From Corynebacterium callunae DSM 20147 (GTDB lineage Bacteria; Actinomycetota; Actinomycetes; Mycobacteriales; Mycobacteriaceae), in assembly GCF_000344785.1 (NCBI RefSeq), contig NC_020506.1, forward strand, positions 930,001 through 994,000: DNA of 64,000 nt. The letters are read 5' to 3'. Below, piece by piece: positions 8,816 to 18,941 of the stretch. Numbering within the stretch: position 1 is the stretch's first letter; each line of letters starts with the position of its first letter. The position numbers and the translations under genes were made by a program. The notes under the pieces are model-generated. The model was not told where the DNA came from. It was given only the letters and a program-made list of their open reading frames with translations, and did no database searches.

Positions 8816-9124
8816 TTGTATCTTCAAGCTCGTGACCAGGAAAAATTAATGATTGTGGTCGCCGCCGATCTGGCACGCCGTAGGCAGGCGCGCGGGTTGA
8901 AGCTAAATTACCCGGAAGCGATCGCGATTATTTCCTATGAGCTCATTGAAGGTGCACGTGATGGCCGTAGCGTTGCAGATCTAATGAGCTGGGGTACGAC
9001 CATTTTGACCAAAGGTGATGTCCAAGAAGGAATTCCGGAAATGATTCCTGAAGTCCAAATTGAGGCTACTTTTCCTGATGGAACCAAATTAGTAACAGTG
9101 CATAACCCCATCAGACTTCCCTAA
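8816..9124 (+). CDS. ureA: Urease gamma subunit
   Basis: 102 residues, matching UreA length (about 100). [21 protein letters not shown] and the C-terminal [13 protein letters not shown] are diagnostic. The start is TTG at 8816: it gives [11 protein letters not shown], which aligns residue for residue with the usual MHLTPREx2KL, and puts GGAAGG nine bases upstream. The GTG at 8807 would touch the ribosome-binding site and add three residues. First gene of ureABCEFGD; unusually, 167 bases separate it from ureB. Confidence 0.95.
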   Translation: MYLQARDQEKLMIVVAADLARRRQARGLKLNYPEAIAIISYELIEGARDGRSVADLMSWGTTILTKGDVQEGIPEMIPEVQIEATFPDGTKLVTVHNPIRLP

Positions 9125-9291
9125 ATGACTTCCTTTTAATTACTTCCTTAAATTCAGGCAAGTCCGCCTGGTTTATTTAGAAGTTTTCTAGAGTCCAAGC
9201 GCAAAACCTTTAGCGCAATTAATGCCCTTGTTTATTAATGCCCTTGTTGTAGTACCAGTTCGCAGACCCCGCTTGAAGATAGGAAAACACA
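9125..9291 (+). other. Long ureA-ureB spacer with hairpin and tandem duplication
   Basis: CAGGC-AAGTCC-GCCTG (9155-9170) followed by GTTTATTT resembles a weak terminator. ATTAATGCCCTTGTT occurs twice in tandem (9218-9232 and 9234-9248). No open frame or AmtR core is seen. Urease structural genes are normally almost contiguous. Confidence 0.55.
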
Positions 9292-9600
9292 GTGATCCCC
9301 GGAGAGTTCTTTTGTGCAGATGAACCGATCGTTTGTAATCCTGGTCGGGAGGCCGTGGAAATCGAGGTAGTTAATACCGGAGATCGCCCAGTTCAGGTGG
9401 GCTCGCATTATCACTTTGCGGAGGCGAATCCGGAGTTGTCCTTTGATCGCGCAGCTGCGCAGGGCAAGCGCCTTGATATTCCTGCGGGTACTGCCGTTCG
9501 TTTGGAGCCCGGGGATAAGGCAACAGTTCTGCTTATTGATTTTGGTGGCACGCAGACGATTAGGGGATTCAGAAATCAGGGAGCCCCGCAGTCTGGCTAG
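9292..9600 (+). CDS. ureB: Urease beta subunit
   Basis: 102 residues. The N-terminus [12 protein letters not shown] and the motif [38 protein letters not shown] (split here by no gap) are the UreB hallmark; it forms the trimer core together with UreA and UreC. The start is GTG at 9292 behind AGGAAAAC. A 100-base spacer containing GACCTAAA twice separates it from ureC. Confidence 0.95.
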   Translation: MIPGEFFCADEPIVCNPGREAVEIEVVNTGDRPVQVGSHYHFAEANPELSFDRAAAQGKRLDIPAGTAVRLEPGDKATVLLIDFGGTQTIRGFRNQGAPQSG

Positions 9601-9700
9601 ATCCGGCCAGCTAGACCCGGCTAGGCAAACCAGACCAAACCAACCCTAAAGACCTAAAGACCTAAACCCCCAAAAACCCGAAAACCAAGGAGCACCCAAA

Positions 9701-11416
9701 ATGTTTGAGATGAGCAGGGAGCGTCATGCTGCAATGTATGGCCCAACTACTGGGGATCGGGTCAGGCTTGCTGATACAGAGCTCCTCGCAGAGATCGAAT
9801 ATGACCTCACGGTTCCGGGTGAAGAGGCTGTTTTTGGTGGCGGCAAGGTTATTCGCGTCGGCATGGGGCAGAATGGCGAGGCTACTCGTGCCGAGCACCC
9901 AGAAATTCCCGATACTGTAATAACTAATGTCGTGGTGCTGGATTGGTCGGGAATTTATAAGGCTGACCTGGCGATTAGAGACGGTCACATTATAAAGATT
10001 GGCCATGCGGGAAACCCGGAAACTATGGATGGGGTGACAATCCCGATTGGTGTTTCCACGGACATTATTGCTGGTGAGGGCAAGATTCTGACGGCGGGTG
10101 GCATCGATACCCATATTCACTTTATTTCTCCGGACCAGATTAATACGGCGTTGACCTCGGGAATTACCACGATGATTGGTGGTGGTACGGGACCGTCAGA
10201 GTCTACGAAGGCCACTACTATTACGCCGGGACCGTGGCATATTCATCAGATGTTGCGGTCGCTGGAGCAGTTCCCTATGAATTTTGGGCTCCTCGGCAAG
10301 GGACATGCAACTTCTTATGAGGCGCTGGCTGAGCAGATTAAGGCGGGAGCTATTGGCCTTAAGGTTCATGAGGACTGGGGTGCTACGCCTGCCACAATTG
10401 ATCTTTCGTTGCAGGTAGCTGATGATTTTGATGTGCAGGTGGCGGTGCATACGGACACGTTGAATGAAGCCGGGTTCTTGGAGAGCACGGTGGAGGCAAT
10501 TGGTGGTCGCGTTATTCACACTTTCCATACTGAAGGTGCTGGTGGTGGGCATGCGCCGGACATTATTGCGTTGGCAGCGCAGCCAAATGTGTTGCCAGCT
10601 TCTACTAATCCGACTTTGCCTTATACGGTGAATACGGCGGAAGAGCACCTGGATATGCTCATGGTTTGTCACCATCTGAATGCGGATATTCCGGAGGATG
10701 TGGCGTTCGCAGATTCCCGCATTCGCACCGAGACGATTGCAGCGGAGGATGTGCTGCATGATTTGGGTGTCTTTTCTATTACTTCTTCGGATTCCCAGGC
10801 GATGGGCCGTGTCGGTGAGGTGGTGATTCGTACCTGGCAGGTGGCGGATGCGATGAAGCGTCAGCGCGGACCATTGGCGGGGGATAGCGAGAAAGCTGAT
10901 AATAATCGCATTAAGCGTTATGTGGCTAAGTACACGATTAATCCCGCGATTGCGCAGGGTATTGATGGGGTAGTGGGCTCTGTTGAGCTGGGCAAATTTG
11001 CGGATTTGGTGTTGTGGGAGCCGAAGTTTTTTGGAGTTAAGCCTTTTATGATTTTGAAGGGCGGCCAGGTGGTGAGCTCGATTATGGGTGATCCCGGTGC
11101 GTCAATTCCGACTCCGCAGCCAGAGATTTATCGTCCGCAGTTTGGTTCTTATGGGGCAGCGCCACACCAGAACTCTATTACTTTTCTCTCTCAGGCCGCG
11201 ATCGATGCGGAGGTGCCACAACAGCTGGGACTAAAAAAGAAAATTGAGCCCTGCCAAGGTATTCGCACCTTATCCAAGCGGGATCTCAAACTTAATGGCG
11301 AGACCCCGGATATCACAGTGGATCCGGAGACCTATGAGGTGCGCGTTGATGGTGAGCTCATCACTTCGCAGCCTTCTGAGGTTTTGCCCATGGCCCAGCG
11401 TTATTTCCTTTTTTAG
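9701..11416 (+). CDS. ureC: Urease alpha (catalytic) subunit
   Basis: 571 residues, standard length. Hydrolyses urea to ammonia and carbamate at a dinickel centre in the cytoplasm. Visible metal and catalytic elements, in order: the H-x-H pair in [12 protein letters not shown] (about 137), the lysine to be carbamylated in GLKVHEDWG (about 220), HTDTLNE (about 249), [16 protein letters not shown] (about 275), the flap CHHLN (about 322) and the aspartate in SSDSQAMGR (about 363). RBS AAGGAGCACCCAAAATG. No missing residue noticed, so the enzyme should be active once UreDEFG load nickel. Confidence 0.97.
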   Translation: MFEMSRERHAAMYGPTTGDRVRLADTELLAEIEYDLTVPGEEAVFGGGKVIRVGMGQNGEATRAEHPEIPDTVITNVVVLDWSGIYKADLAIRDGHIIKIGHAGNPETMDGVTIPIGVSTDIIAGEGKILTAGGIDTHIHFISPDQINTALTSGITTMIGGGTGPSESTKATTITPGPWHIHQMLRSLEQFPMNFGLLGKGHATSYEALAEQIKAGAIGLKVHEDWGATPATIDLSLQVADDFDVQVAVHTDTLNEAGFLESTVEAIGGRVIHTFHTEGAGGGHAPDIIALAAQPNVLPASTNPTLPYTVNTAEEHLDMLMVCHHLNADIPEDVAFADSRIRTETIAAEDVLHDLGVFSITSSDSQAMGRVGEVVIRTWQVADAMKRQRGPLAGDSEKADNNRIKRYVAKYTINPAIAQGIDGVVGSVELGKFADLVLWEPKFFGVKPFMILKGGQVVSSIMGDPGASIPTPQPEIYRPQFGSYGAAPHQNSITFLSQAAIDAEVPQQLGLKKKIEPCQGIRTLSKRDLKLNGETPDITVDPETYEVRVDGELITSQPSEVLPMAQRYFLF

Positions 11417-11426
11417 AAAGCCCATC

Positions 11427-11876
11427 ATGATTATTAATAAAATCCTCGGCAATATTCACGATGACCCCAGCCTCATCACCCCGCATACTGAAAAGATAAC
11501 GCTTGTCGACGCCGCCCTCGTCAAGCGTATTCAGCGTCTCCAGAGCGACCACAACACCGAGGTGGGATTGCGGCTGCCCTCCGGGCATCCGCCGCTGCGC
11601 GATGGTGATGTCTTGTTTATTGAGGGTTCAAATTCCATCGTTATTCAGGCAGCACCCACCGATATTTTGAAGATCACGCCAAAGGATATGAAAGAGATGG
11701 CATTTGCGGCGCACTCTTTGGGTAATCGCCATTTGCCGGCGCAATTTAGCGAGGATGCATTAATCGTGCAATTTGATTCCACGGTGGTGGATTTCTTGGA
11801 GCATTATCAGATCGCCTATGTGCGTGAAGCTGCCGTGATGCCAAAACCTTTCCGTCATGCTGAACACACCCACTAG
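11427..11876 (+). CDS. ureE: Urease accessory nickel metallochaperone UreE
   Basis: 149 residues, starting ten bases after the ureC stop. The N-terminal peptide-binding domain and the metal-binding domain with the GNRHLP motif are present; the short C-terminal tail HAEHTH supplies a few histidines rather than a long His-rich tail. Delivers nickel to the UreDFG complex. Its last 20 bases overlap ureF. The open frame runs upstream inside ureC, but the ATG at 11427 gives the family N-terminus. Confidence 0.92.
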   Translation: MIINKILGNIHDDPSLITPHTEKITLVDAALVKRIQRLQSDHNTEVGLRLPSGHPPLRDGDVLFIEGSNSIVIQAAPTDILKITPKDMKEMAFAAHSLGNRHLPAQFSEDALIVQFDSTVVDFLEHYQIAYVREAAVMPKPFRHAEHTH

Positions 11877-12555
11877 CTCGCTTGATCGCACCTTGGCGGC
11901 CATGCAATTAATGGATTCCGCCTTGCCCACTGGAGCTTTTAGTCACTCCTTTGGTTTTGAGACCTATATGCATCGGGGAGTAATTACTGACGCTGAAAGT
12001 TTTGCGCAGTGGTTAGAAGCTTTTTGCACGGAGCAATTAACTTTCACCGATGCAGTGATTGTGCGTGAGGTTTTTAAAGCAGAAGAATTTGCAGAGATTA
12101 TTGATCTAGACCATGTGGTGCGGGCCCAAGCAGTGCCAGTGCAGGTGCGAAATGCGGGGCGCACAATGGGAATTCGCATGCTTGAAATTGCCAGTGAAGG
12201 TTATCCATCGCAGTGGCTCAGTGAGTATCAGGGTTGCGTCGAAAAGCGCTCTTTGGCTGCACACCCTGCCCTGGTCTGGGCGCTGGTGGCGCGGGGCTTG
12301 GGATTTGGGGTGGATGAGGCGGTGGCGCATCACGTTTATGCCACTGTTATTTCACTTATTCAAAATGCGGTGCGTGCGGTGCCGATTGGGCAAAATGCGG
12401 GCCAGCGTTTGGCTACGCGGGCGCAACAGTGGGTGAGTGAGGCCACGCGCGCTTCGGCTGAGCTGGGTTTGGAAGATATTGGGGCAATTACCCCGGGTTT
12501 AGAAATCGCCCAAATGCAACATGAAAATCAACGTGCTCGAATGTTTATGAGTTAG
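11857..12555 (+). CDS. ureF: Urease accessory protein UreF
   Basis: 232 residues, all-helical. [18 protein letters not shown] near the N-terminus is the UreF signature. UreF bridges UreD and UreG in the apo-urease activation complex. The start lies inside ureE, a 20-base overlap that implies translational coupling; the stop is eight bases before ureG. Confidence 0.94.
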   Translation: MLNTPTSSLDRTLAAMQLMDSALPTGAFSHSFGFETYMHRGVITDAESFAQWLEAFCTEQLTFTDAVIVREVFKAEEFAEIIDLDHVVRAQAVPVQVRNAGRTMGIRMLEIASEGYPSQWLSEYQGCVEKRSLAAHPALVWALVARGLGFGVDEAVAHHVYATVISLIQNAVRAVPIGQNAGQRLATRAQQWVSEATRASAELGLEDIGAITPGLEIAQMQHENQRARMFMS

Positions 12556-12563
12556 GAAGAAAA

Positions 12564-13169
12564 ATGATCAGAATCGGAATCGGTGGCCCAGTGGGTGCCG
12601 GAAAAACCCAGCTTATTGAACGTATTACCCGTGCTCTCGACGGAAAACTGTCGATGGCGGCCATCACCAATGACATTTACACCATCGAAGATGCCAAAAT
12701 CTTGGCTAAAAATGGTATTTTGCCTGTTGAGCGCATTGTTGGCATTGAGACCGGCGGCTGCCCACACACTGCAATCAGGGAAGATACCTCCATGAATGAG
12801 GCGGCAGCTCGAGAATTGCAGGAAAAATTTCCTGATTTGGAATTGCTCTTTATTGAATCCGGTGGAGATAACCTTTCAGCTACTTTCTCCCCTGAGCTAG
12901 TGGATTTTTCCATCTACATTATCGATGTTGCCCAAGGCGAGAAGATTCCACGCAAGGCTGGCCAGGGCATGATCAAATCTGATCTCTTCATCATTAATAA
13001 GGTCGATTTGGCGCCTTATGTTGGTGCAGATCTTGATGTCATGGTGAAAGACACGCTGGAATTTCGCGGCGAGCGTCCCTTTGCTATGACCAATTTGCGT
13101 ACCGACGACGGCCTGGACCAAGTTCTGCAGTGGATTTCCCATGACGTCCTCATGCTGGATCTGAAGTAA
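12564..13169 (+). CDS. ureG: Urease accessory GTPase UreG
   Basis: 201 residues. The P-loop GGPVGAGKT lies at 7-15; [18 protein letters not shown] carries the Cys-Pro-His nickel site; [15 protein letters not shown] and [13 protein letters not shown] follow as in SIMIBI-class UreG. GTP hydrolysis drives nickel insertion. RBS AGGAAG directly upstream. Confidence 0.96.
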   Translation: MIRIGIGGPVGAGKTQLIERITRALDGKLSMAAITNDIYTIEDAKILAKNGILPVERIVGIETGGCPHTAIREDTSMNEAAARELQEKFPDLELLFIESGGDNLSATFSPELVDFSIYIIDVAQGEKIPRKAGQGMIKSDLFIINKVDLAPYVGADLDVMVKDTLEFRGERPFAMTNLRTDDGLDQVLQWISHDVLMLDLK

Positions 13170-13176
13170 TTTACTG

Positions 13177-14037
13177 GTGGACAACGCAGCAGCACGGGGT
13201 GAACTCCAACTAAAAATCGCCCGAGATCCGCACAATCAACGCAGTTTTGCAGCCTCGCAGTATCACCGCGGCGCCTTGAGAATTTTGCGACCCCACTATT
13301 TGGACGATTCCGGACAGGTTAATTTCACCCTTATTAACCCCGGCGGAGCTTATTTGGGTGGAGATCGTTTTGAGATTGATCTCCACCTAGAACCTCATGC
13401 CAGCCTGCGCCTGGACACACAGTCCGCCACCAAGATTTATCGCACCCCTCAAGGTCTCGCTCGGCAAAATATGCGGGTGCGTTTGGAAGATGGCGCGGTC
13501 CTGGAAAATTTGCCGGATCCGGTCATTGTGTATCGCGAGGGCTCCTATGTGCAGTCCACGCTGGTGGAGATGAGCCCAGAAGCAGTTTTCCTCTCTACAG
13601 AAATTCTCACTCCGGGTTGGTCTCCCGATGCGCGACACTTTGCCTTTAATAAGGTTCATATGCGCACCGAGGTAAGAGTGCAGGGGAGACCTGTGTTGGT
13701 TGACAATCTGCGCTTGCTCCCCAGTCGTGCCACTTCTGGGCTGGGTGTGATGGAGGGATTTAGCCATTCGGGATCACTGTTGCTGGTCGCGCCGAGCCTA
13801 TTTAGTCAGGCCTCTCCACCGGCTTCTCCACTGGGCACTCCATACCTTTATGCGCACCTCTATCAGAGCTTCTTAGCACTGACACAAAGCTTGGGAGGAG
13901 CTGTGCAGTGCGGAATTTCTCGCGTTGAGGGTGGCTTGGTTGTCCGCTCCTTGGCTAATTCTTCTGCTGAAATTGAAGGAATTAATAAGGGATTAGTGAT
14001 TTCTACGCGCGACATTCTAAGAGCTCAGGGGCTTTAA
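13177..14037 (+). CDS. ureD: Urease accessory protein UreD
   Basis: 286 residues, beta-rich, last gene of the urease operon, seven bases after ureG. GGAYLGGDRFEIDLHLEP, TQSATKIYR and the downstream ARHFAFNKVHMRTEVRVQG pattern are UreD features. It scaffolds UreF and UreG on apo-urease and channels nickel. Start GTG at 13177. It is followed by a short hairpin (14048-14064) and the urtA promoter. Confidence 0.92.
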   Translation: MDNAAARGELQLKIARDPHNQRSFAASQYHRGALRILRPHYLDDSGQVNFTLINPGGAYLGGDRFEIDLHLEPHASLRLDTQSATKIYRTPQGLARQNMRVRLEDGAVLENLPDPVIVYREGSYVQSTLVEMSPEAVFLSTEILTPGWSPDARHFAFNKVHMRTEVRVQGRPVLVDNLRLLPSRATSGLGVMEGFSHSGSLLLVAPSLFSQASPPASPLGTPYLYAHLYQSFLALTQSLGGAVQCGISRVEGGLVVRSLANSSAEIEGINKGLVISTRDILRAQGL

Positions 14038-14046
14038 TTTTGGGGA

Positions 14047-14067
14047 CCACCCCTTTTTGGGGGTGTT
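14047..14067 (+). terminator. Weak hairpin after ureD
   Basis: CACCCC / GGGGTG with a five- to six-base T-rich loop, followed by TTTACAG. It lies ten bases after the ureD stop, between the urease genes and the AmtR-controlled urt promoter. Without a real T-tract, partial read-through into urtA is possible. Confidence 0.4.
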
Positions 14068-14109
14068 TACAGAGTGTCGCAGATCACTCTAATTCCAGAC
14101 CTGAGAATT

Positions 14110-14155
14110 TACCTATAGCATGACAGAAACTCTTAAAACTATAGGGTGATAGAAA
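14110..14155. promoter_or_regulatory. Two AmtR boxes before urtA
   Basis: Box 1 is CTAT-AGCATG-ACAG (14113-14126), one base off the core. Box 2 is CTAT-AGGGTG-ATAG (14139-14152), a perfect core followed by AAA. They are 26 bases apart and end 22 bases before the urtA start. In C. glutamicum the urt operon is repressed by AmtR under nitrogen surplus; the same is inferred here. Confidence 0.8.
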
Positions 14156-14173
14156 CTCAAATATGGAGGATCC

Positions 14174-15478
14174 ATGTCTGCAAAAGTGACTGCAAAAGTG
14201 ACTGCAAAAAAGTCTTCGAAGGTAGTAAAACAAGCTCTTTCGATCTCCGCTGTATCCGTCATGGCTCTGGCAATGGCCTCCTGCACCAAGGCCGCTGATG
14301 TTGACAGCGCAGCTGCAGGAAGCGACAGCTCTTCTTGTGTGGACACCTCCGGGGATTCCATCAAGGTCGGTTTCATCAACTCCCTGTCGGGAACGATGGC
14401 AATTTCTGAAACCACCGTCAATCAGTCCCTGCACATGGCTGCAGAAGAAATCAATGAAGCCGGCGGCGTATTGGGCAAGCAGTTGGTGATCTCTGAAGAA
14501 GATGGCGCCAGCGAGCCTGCAACTTTCGCAGAGCGCTCCCAGCGTCTGATCCAGCAGGAATGTGTGGCTGCAGTGTTCGGTGGTTGGACCTCCGCATCCC
14601 GCAAGGCAATGTTGCCAGTGTTTGAAGGCAATAACTCCCTGCTCTTCTACCCAGTGCAGTACGAAGGCATGGAGTCTTCTCCAAATATTTTCTACACCGG
14701 TGCAACCACCAACCAGCAGATCATTCCAGCTTTGGACTACCTAAAGGAACAGGGCAAGAAGAAGCTCTTCCTGGTAGGTTCTGACTACGTTTTCCCACGT
14801 ACTGCTAACGCCATCATCAAGGAATATGCAGCAGCTAATGGCATGGAAATCGTCGGCGAGGATTACACCCCACTGGGTTCCACTGACTTCACCACCATTG
14901 CTAACCGCATGAAGGATTCCGGCGCAGACGCCGTATTCAACACTCTCAATGGCGATTCCAACGTGGCATTCTTCCGCCAGTACAACAGCCTTGGCCTGAC
15001 TGCAGAAACCTTGCCAGTAATGTCGGTTTCCATTGCTGAGGAAGAGGTTGGCGGCATCGGCGCTTCCAACATTGAGGGTCAATTGGTGGCTTGGAACTAT
15101 TACCAGACCATCGATACCCCAGAGAACACCACCTTCGTAGAGAACTTCAAGGAACTCTATGGCCAGGACAAGGTCACCTCTGACCCGATGGAAGCTGCTT
15201 ACACCAGCTTGTACCTGTGGAAGGAAATGGTTGAAAAGGCTGATTCCTTCGACGTAAATGCCATCAAGGAAGTAGCAGACGGCACCAGCTTTGATGCTCC
15301 AGAAGGAACCGTGGTGATTGATGGTGAAAACCAGCACATCTCCAAGACTCCTCGTATTGGTGTGATCCGCCCAGATGGCTTGATCGATACCGTGTGGGAA
15401 ACCGACGCTCCAGTAGATCCAGACCCATTCCTGAAGAGCTATGACTGGGCAGCCGGCATTTCCACTGCAACTTCCTAA
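14174..15478 (+). CDS. urtA: Urea ABC transporter, substrate-binding lipoprotein
   Basis: 434 residues. A lipoprotein signal ends at Cys37 (LAMASC). The remainder is a Leu/Ile/Val-binding-protein-like fold typical of Urt[37 protein letters not shown], and [10 protein letters not shown]. Captures urea outside the membrane for UrtB-E. The N-terminus has a 12-base tandem duplication giving the repeated AKVT. RBS GGAGGATCC. First gene of urtABCDE, behind two AmtR boxes. Confidence 0.95.
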   Translation: MSAKVTAKVTAKKSSKVVKQALSISAVSVMALAMASCTKAADVDSAAAGSDSSSCVDTSGDSIKVGFINSLSGTMAISETTVNQSLHMAAEEINEAGGVLGKQLVISEEDGASEPATFAERSQRLIQQECVAAVFGGWTSASRKAMLPVFEGNNSLLFYPVQYEGMESSPNIFYTGATTNQQIIPALDYLKEQGKKKLFLVGSDYVFPRTANAIIKEYAAANGMEIVGEDYTPLGSTDFTTIANRMKDSGADAVFNTLNGDSNVAFFRQYNSLGLTAETLPVMSVSIAEEEVGGIGASNIEGQLVAWNYYQTIDTPENTTFVENFKELYGQDKVTSDPMEAAYTSLYLWKEMVEKADSFDVNAIKEVADGTSFDAPEGTVVIDGENQHISKTPRIGVIRPDGLIDTVWETDAPVDPDPFLKSYDWAAGISTATS

Positions 15479-15500
15479 AATTTAACAAAGGACTATCCGC

Positions 15501-16385
15501 ATGGATATTTTACTAAATCAGCTGGTCGCGGGACTCTCAGTAGGTTCCGTACTGCTCTTGGTTGCAGTGGGACTCTCACTTACCTTTGGGCAGATGGGCG
15601 TTATTAACATGGCCCATGGTGAATTCATCATGGTCGGAGCTTATACCGCGTATGTGGTGCAAATGGTGGTGAGTTCCGCTGGAATATCCTTGCTTATCAG
15701 CATCCCTTTGGCCTTCATTACTGGTGGACTCTTCGGAGTTCTCCTCGAACAGGTTTTGCTGCGCTATCTCTACCATCGCCCGCTGGATACGCTGTTGGCT
15801 ACCTTCGGTGTGGGTTTGATTTTGCAGCAGCTGGCGCGAGATATTTTTGGCGCCCCCGCAGTTGATGTGCGGGCGCCAGAAATCTTGCGAGGCAATGTGG
15901 AGCTACTTGGAACTTTGATTCCAACCTCACGCTTGTTTATTCTTTTCCTTTCTTTGGCCGCAGTTGCTGGCCTGGCGGTATTCCTCAACCGCTCGGTGTG
16001 GGGTCGTCGAATTCGCGCGGTGGTGCTTAACCGCGATTTGGCGGAAACCAATGGCATTGATACCCGCGCAACTGACCGCATGACCTTCTTTATCGGTTCG
16101 GGACTCGCCGGCGTGGCTGGCGTTGCGATCACCTTGGTTGGTGCAACTGGACCAACCATTGGCCAAAACTACATTGTTGACGCTTTCCTCGTGGTGGCGG
16201 CCGGTGGTATCGGCAGGATCAAGGGTGCAGTGATCATGGCATTCTTGCTCGGCATCACCCAAGCATTTGTGGAGTACACCACCAGCGCCAGCATCGCGAA
16301 GTTTATCGTTTTGGTCGCCGTGGTTGCCTTCCTCCAGTTCCGTCCTCAAGGTCTCTTCCAAACCAAAACTAGGAGTCTGGTATGA
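15501..16385 (+). CDS. urtB: Urea ABC transporter permease UrtB
   Basis: 294 residues with about eight hydrophobic segments, LivH-like. LTFGQMGVINMAHGEFIMVGAYTAY and the cytoplasmic coupling segment NRDLAETNGIDTRATDRMTFFIGSGLAG are typical of the family, the latter of UrtB. It overlaps urtC by four bases (ATGA), so translation is coupled. Confidence 0.95.
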   Translation: MDILLNQLVAGLSVGSVLLLVAVGLSLTFGQMGVINMAHGEFIMVGAYTAYVVQMVVSSAGISLLISIPLAFITGGLFGVLLEQVLLRYLYHRPLDTLLATFGVGLILQQLARDIFGAPAVDVRAPEILRGNVELLGTLIPTSRLFILFLSLAAVAGLAVFLNRSVWGRRIRAVVLNRDLAETNGIDTRATDRMTFFIGSGLAGVAGVAITLVGATGPTIGQNYIVDAFLVVAAGGIGRIKGAVIMAFLLGITQAFVEYTTSASIAKFIVLVAVVAFLQFRPQGLFQTKTRSLV

Positions 16386-17506
16386 GTACTGCAACCTCAG
16401 CACCTACCCCGCAGAAAAGCGAAAAAGCTGCTTTTCGACGCAAAACCCCACAGCTTAAGGTCACCAATGCTTTGAACCTGCGCCAAGCAGGATTAGGACT
16501 GGCAGCCCTGGCAGCACTGTTATTGTGCGCACCTTTGGTTTTGACTTCTTTCCAGCTCAACCTCATGGCTCGCCTGGTGTGTTATGCCATCGTAGCCGTG
16601 GGAATTGGACTGGCCTGGGGTAGAGGCGGAATGCTCACCCTTGGTCAGGGCGTGTTCTTTGGTATCGGCGCTTATATTATGGCCATGCATATGCTGCTCA
16701 GCGATGCAGCATTGGTGGGACAAGAAATTCCTTCCTTTATGTCACTAACTGGCACTACCGAGTTGCCATGGTGGTGGAAGCCTTTTGCCAACCCGACAGT
16801 CGCTCTTATTTCAGTAGTAGCAATTCCTGGTCTGGTTGCTTTTGTACTGGGCTTCTCCATCTTCAAAAGGCGCATTAAAGGTGCATATTTTGCCATCCTG
16901 AACCAGGCATTGGCAGCTGCAGTAGTGGTGCTTTTGGTAGGCCAGCAGGATACCCTCGGTGGTTCCAATGGTTTGAGCGGTTTTAGGTCCTTCCTGGGCT
17001 TTGCACTTTATGATCCGGTCAACCGCGTGATGTTGTACCTCACCGCAGTGGGATTCTTGCTTGGACTAATCGCCGTTTCTTATTGGCTGATGCGCAGCCG
17101 TTATGGCGAGTTGCTGGTTGCCACCCGCGATGCAGAAGAGCGCGTGCGCTTCCTGGGTTATGATCCAGCGCTTATCAAAACCGCGGCTTATGTAATCGCC
17201 GCCATGATGGCTGGTATCGCCGGTGCACTTTATGTGCCAATTATGGGAATTATCTCGCCCGCAGAAATTGGCGTTGTGCCTTCCATCGTCTTTGTGATCG
17301 CCGTTGCCGCAGGTGGTCGTGCTTCACTCTTCGGTCCAGTAATTGGAGCTTTGGTGCTGGGTTGGTTGCAGTCCAGCTTGGCTCAAACTTTCCCAAGTGT
17401 GTGGTCTTATTTCCAGGGTGCGATCCTGGTGCTTGTTATCGTCTTGCTGCCTGGTGGTATTGCTTCACTGAGCTGGAAGAAGTTTAGAAAAGGGAAAACA
17501 TCATGA
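16382..17506 (+). CDS. urtC: Urea ABC transporter permease UrtC
   Basis: 374 residues, LivM-like permease. After a polar N-terminus of about 40 residues come roughly nine membrane segments; GRGGMLTLGQGVFFGIGAYIMAM and ATRDAEERVRFLGYDPALIKTAAYV are the characteristic motifs. Overlaps urtB and urtD by four bases each. The N-terminal coding region contains one copy of the 11-mer GCTTTTCGACG (16430). Confidence 0.95.
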   Translation: MSTATSAPTPQKSEKAAFRRKTPQLKVTNALNLRQAGLGLAALAALLLCAPLVLTSFQLNLMARLVCYAIVAVGIGLAWGRGGMLTLGQGVFFGIGAYIMAMHMLLSDAALVGQEIPSFMSLTGTTELPWWWKPFANPTVALISVVAIPGLVAFVLGFSIFKRRIKGAYFAILNQALAAAVVVLLVGQQDTLGGSNGLSGFRSFLGFALYDPVNRVMLYLTAVGFLLGLIAVSYWLMRSRYGELLVATRDAEERVRFLGYDPALIKTAAYVIAAMMAGIAGALYVPIMGIISPAEIGVVPSIVFVIAVAAGGRASLFGPVIGALVLGWLQSSLAQTFPSVWSYFQGAILVLVIVLLPGGIASLSWKKFRKGKTS

Positions 17507-18240
17507 GCCTTGATATTTCAAACCTTTCGGTGAAGTTCGGAAGTTTTACCGCAGTTGATGGGGTTTCCTTCCAGGTTGATCCTGGCCAGGTGCACTTCCT
17601 CATCGGTGCCAATGGTGCTGGCAAGACCACCTGTATTGATGCAATTAGTGGTTTGGCTCCGGGCGAGGGCTCAGTCAAACTTGATGGCAAGGAGATCCTG
17701 GGAACTCCGGTACACCGCATCGCGCGTATGGGTGTGGGCCGTACCTTCCAGACCGCCAGTGTTTTTGAAGAACTCTCCGTATTGCAAAACTTGGATATTG
17801 CCTGTGGTCTGCACCGATCCTTGCGTTCTTTGCTGGGGATTAGGCACTCCATTGATCCCCGCATCGAGCACGCTTTGGAGGTAACCAAGCTTGGCGATCT
17901 CCTCAATGTTCAAGCTGGCGCACTCTCACATGGCCAAAAGCAATGGTTGGAAATTGCCATGTTGCTGGTACAAGATGCACGAGTCCTCATGCTTGATGAG
18001 CCAGTTGCCGGCATGAGTGAGGAAGAGCGCGTGGCCACGGGCGAGCTGCTCTCTGCAGTGTCTGGCAATCGCATTGTATTGGTCGTTGAGCACGATATGG
18101 ACTTTATGCGTCGCTTCGCCACCTTCGTCACTGTGATGAACCGCGGCACCATTCTTACCGAGGGCACTGTAGATGAAATTCAGGCCCATAAGGGAGTGCA
18201 ATCCATCTATTTGGGAACAGCAGCAGGAGCTGGTGAATAA
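17503..18240 (+). CDS. urtD: Urea ABC transporter ATP-binding protein UrtD
   Basis: 245 residues. Walker A GANGAGKTT (about 35-43), Q-loop region GRTFQTASVFEELSV, signature LSHGQKQWLEI (a normal LivG-type variant), Walker B VLMLDEPVAGMS and the switch His in VVEHDMDF. Powers urea import with UrtE. Its stop codon shares a base with the urtE start. Confidence 0.95.
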   Translation: MSLDISNLSVKFGSFTAVDGVSFQVDPGQVHFLIGANGAGKTTCIDAISGLAPGEGSVKLDGKEILGTPVHRIARMGVGRTFQTASVFEELSVLQNLDIACGLHRSLRSLLGIRHSIDPRIEHALEVTKLGDLLNVQAGALSHGQKQWLEIAMLLVQDARVLMLDEPVAGMSEEERVATGELLSAVSGNRIVLVVEHDMDFMRRFATFVTVMNRGTILTEGTVDEIQAHKGVQSIYLGTAAGAGE

Positions 18241-18941
18241 TGTTGGAACTAAAAAGCGTTAGCGCAGGTTATGGCCGTACTGAGGTACTGCATTCCCTGT
18301 CGATTGCTACCAAGGAAAATAGTATCCTCTCCATTTTGGGCCACAATGGTGCCGGAAAATCCACGATGCTGCGTGCGGCTGTTGGTTTGATTAAGCCAAC
18401 CTCTGGACAGGTCTTTTTTAAGGGCGAGGACATCACCACGCTTTCCCCGCACCAGCGTGTGAAGCGCGGTATGGCTTATGTGCCACAGGGACAGCAGTCT
18501 TTTACACAGCTCAGCTGCCTGGAAAATTTGAAAGTGGTGGCGGATCTGCAAGGTCGCGCCGGGCGCAGCCGAATCGATGAGGCACTGGAAAGATTCCCCG
18601 CCTTGCTGCAGGTTTTGGATCGTCAAGCAGGTTTGCTCTCCGGTGGTCAGCGTCAGCAGCTAGCCATCGCGCGCGCTCTGATTACGGCCCCTGAACTGCT
18701 GCTTCTCGACGAACCGACCGAGGGTATTCAGCCTTCGGTGGTCGCGGAGATTCAGCAGACCATTATCGATCTTGCCAAGAGCGGTATGACCGTCATGCTG
18801 GTTGAGCAAAATATGGGCTTTGCACTTGAGGCTGCCGATAACTACGCCATTGTGGCGCGTGGTCGTGTGGTTGAAAAGGGCGATGCCACCGAGGATTCCT
18901 CCACCAAGCAGCACAAGGTACGCGAGTCGCTAGCTATCTAG
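18240..18941 (+). CDS. urtE: Urea ABC transporter ATP-binding protein UrtE
   Basis: 233 residues, LivF-like. Walker A GHNGAGKST, Q-loop YVPQGQQSFTQLS, signature LSGGQRQQLAIARAL, Walker B LLLLDEPTEGIQPS and switch His-equivalent region MLVEQNMGFA (Gln-Asn in place of His, as in LivF proteins). Last gene of the urt operon; its stop overlaps the convergent pth gene by eight bases. Confidence 0.95.
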   Translation: MLELKSVSAGYGRTEVLHSLSIATKENSILSILGHNGAGKSTMLRAAVGLIKPTSGQVFFKGEDITTLSPHQRVKRGMAYVPQGQQSFTQLSCLENLKVVADLQGRAGRSRIDEALERFPALLQVLDRQAGLLSGGQRQQLAIARALITAPELLLLDEPTEGIQPSVVAEIQQTIIDLAKSGMTVMLVEQNMGFALEAADNYAIVARGRVVEKGDATEDSSTKQHKVRESLAI

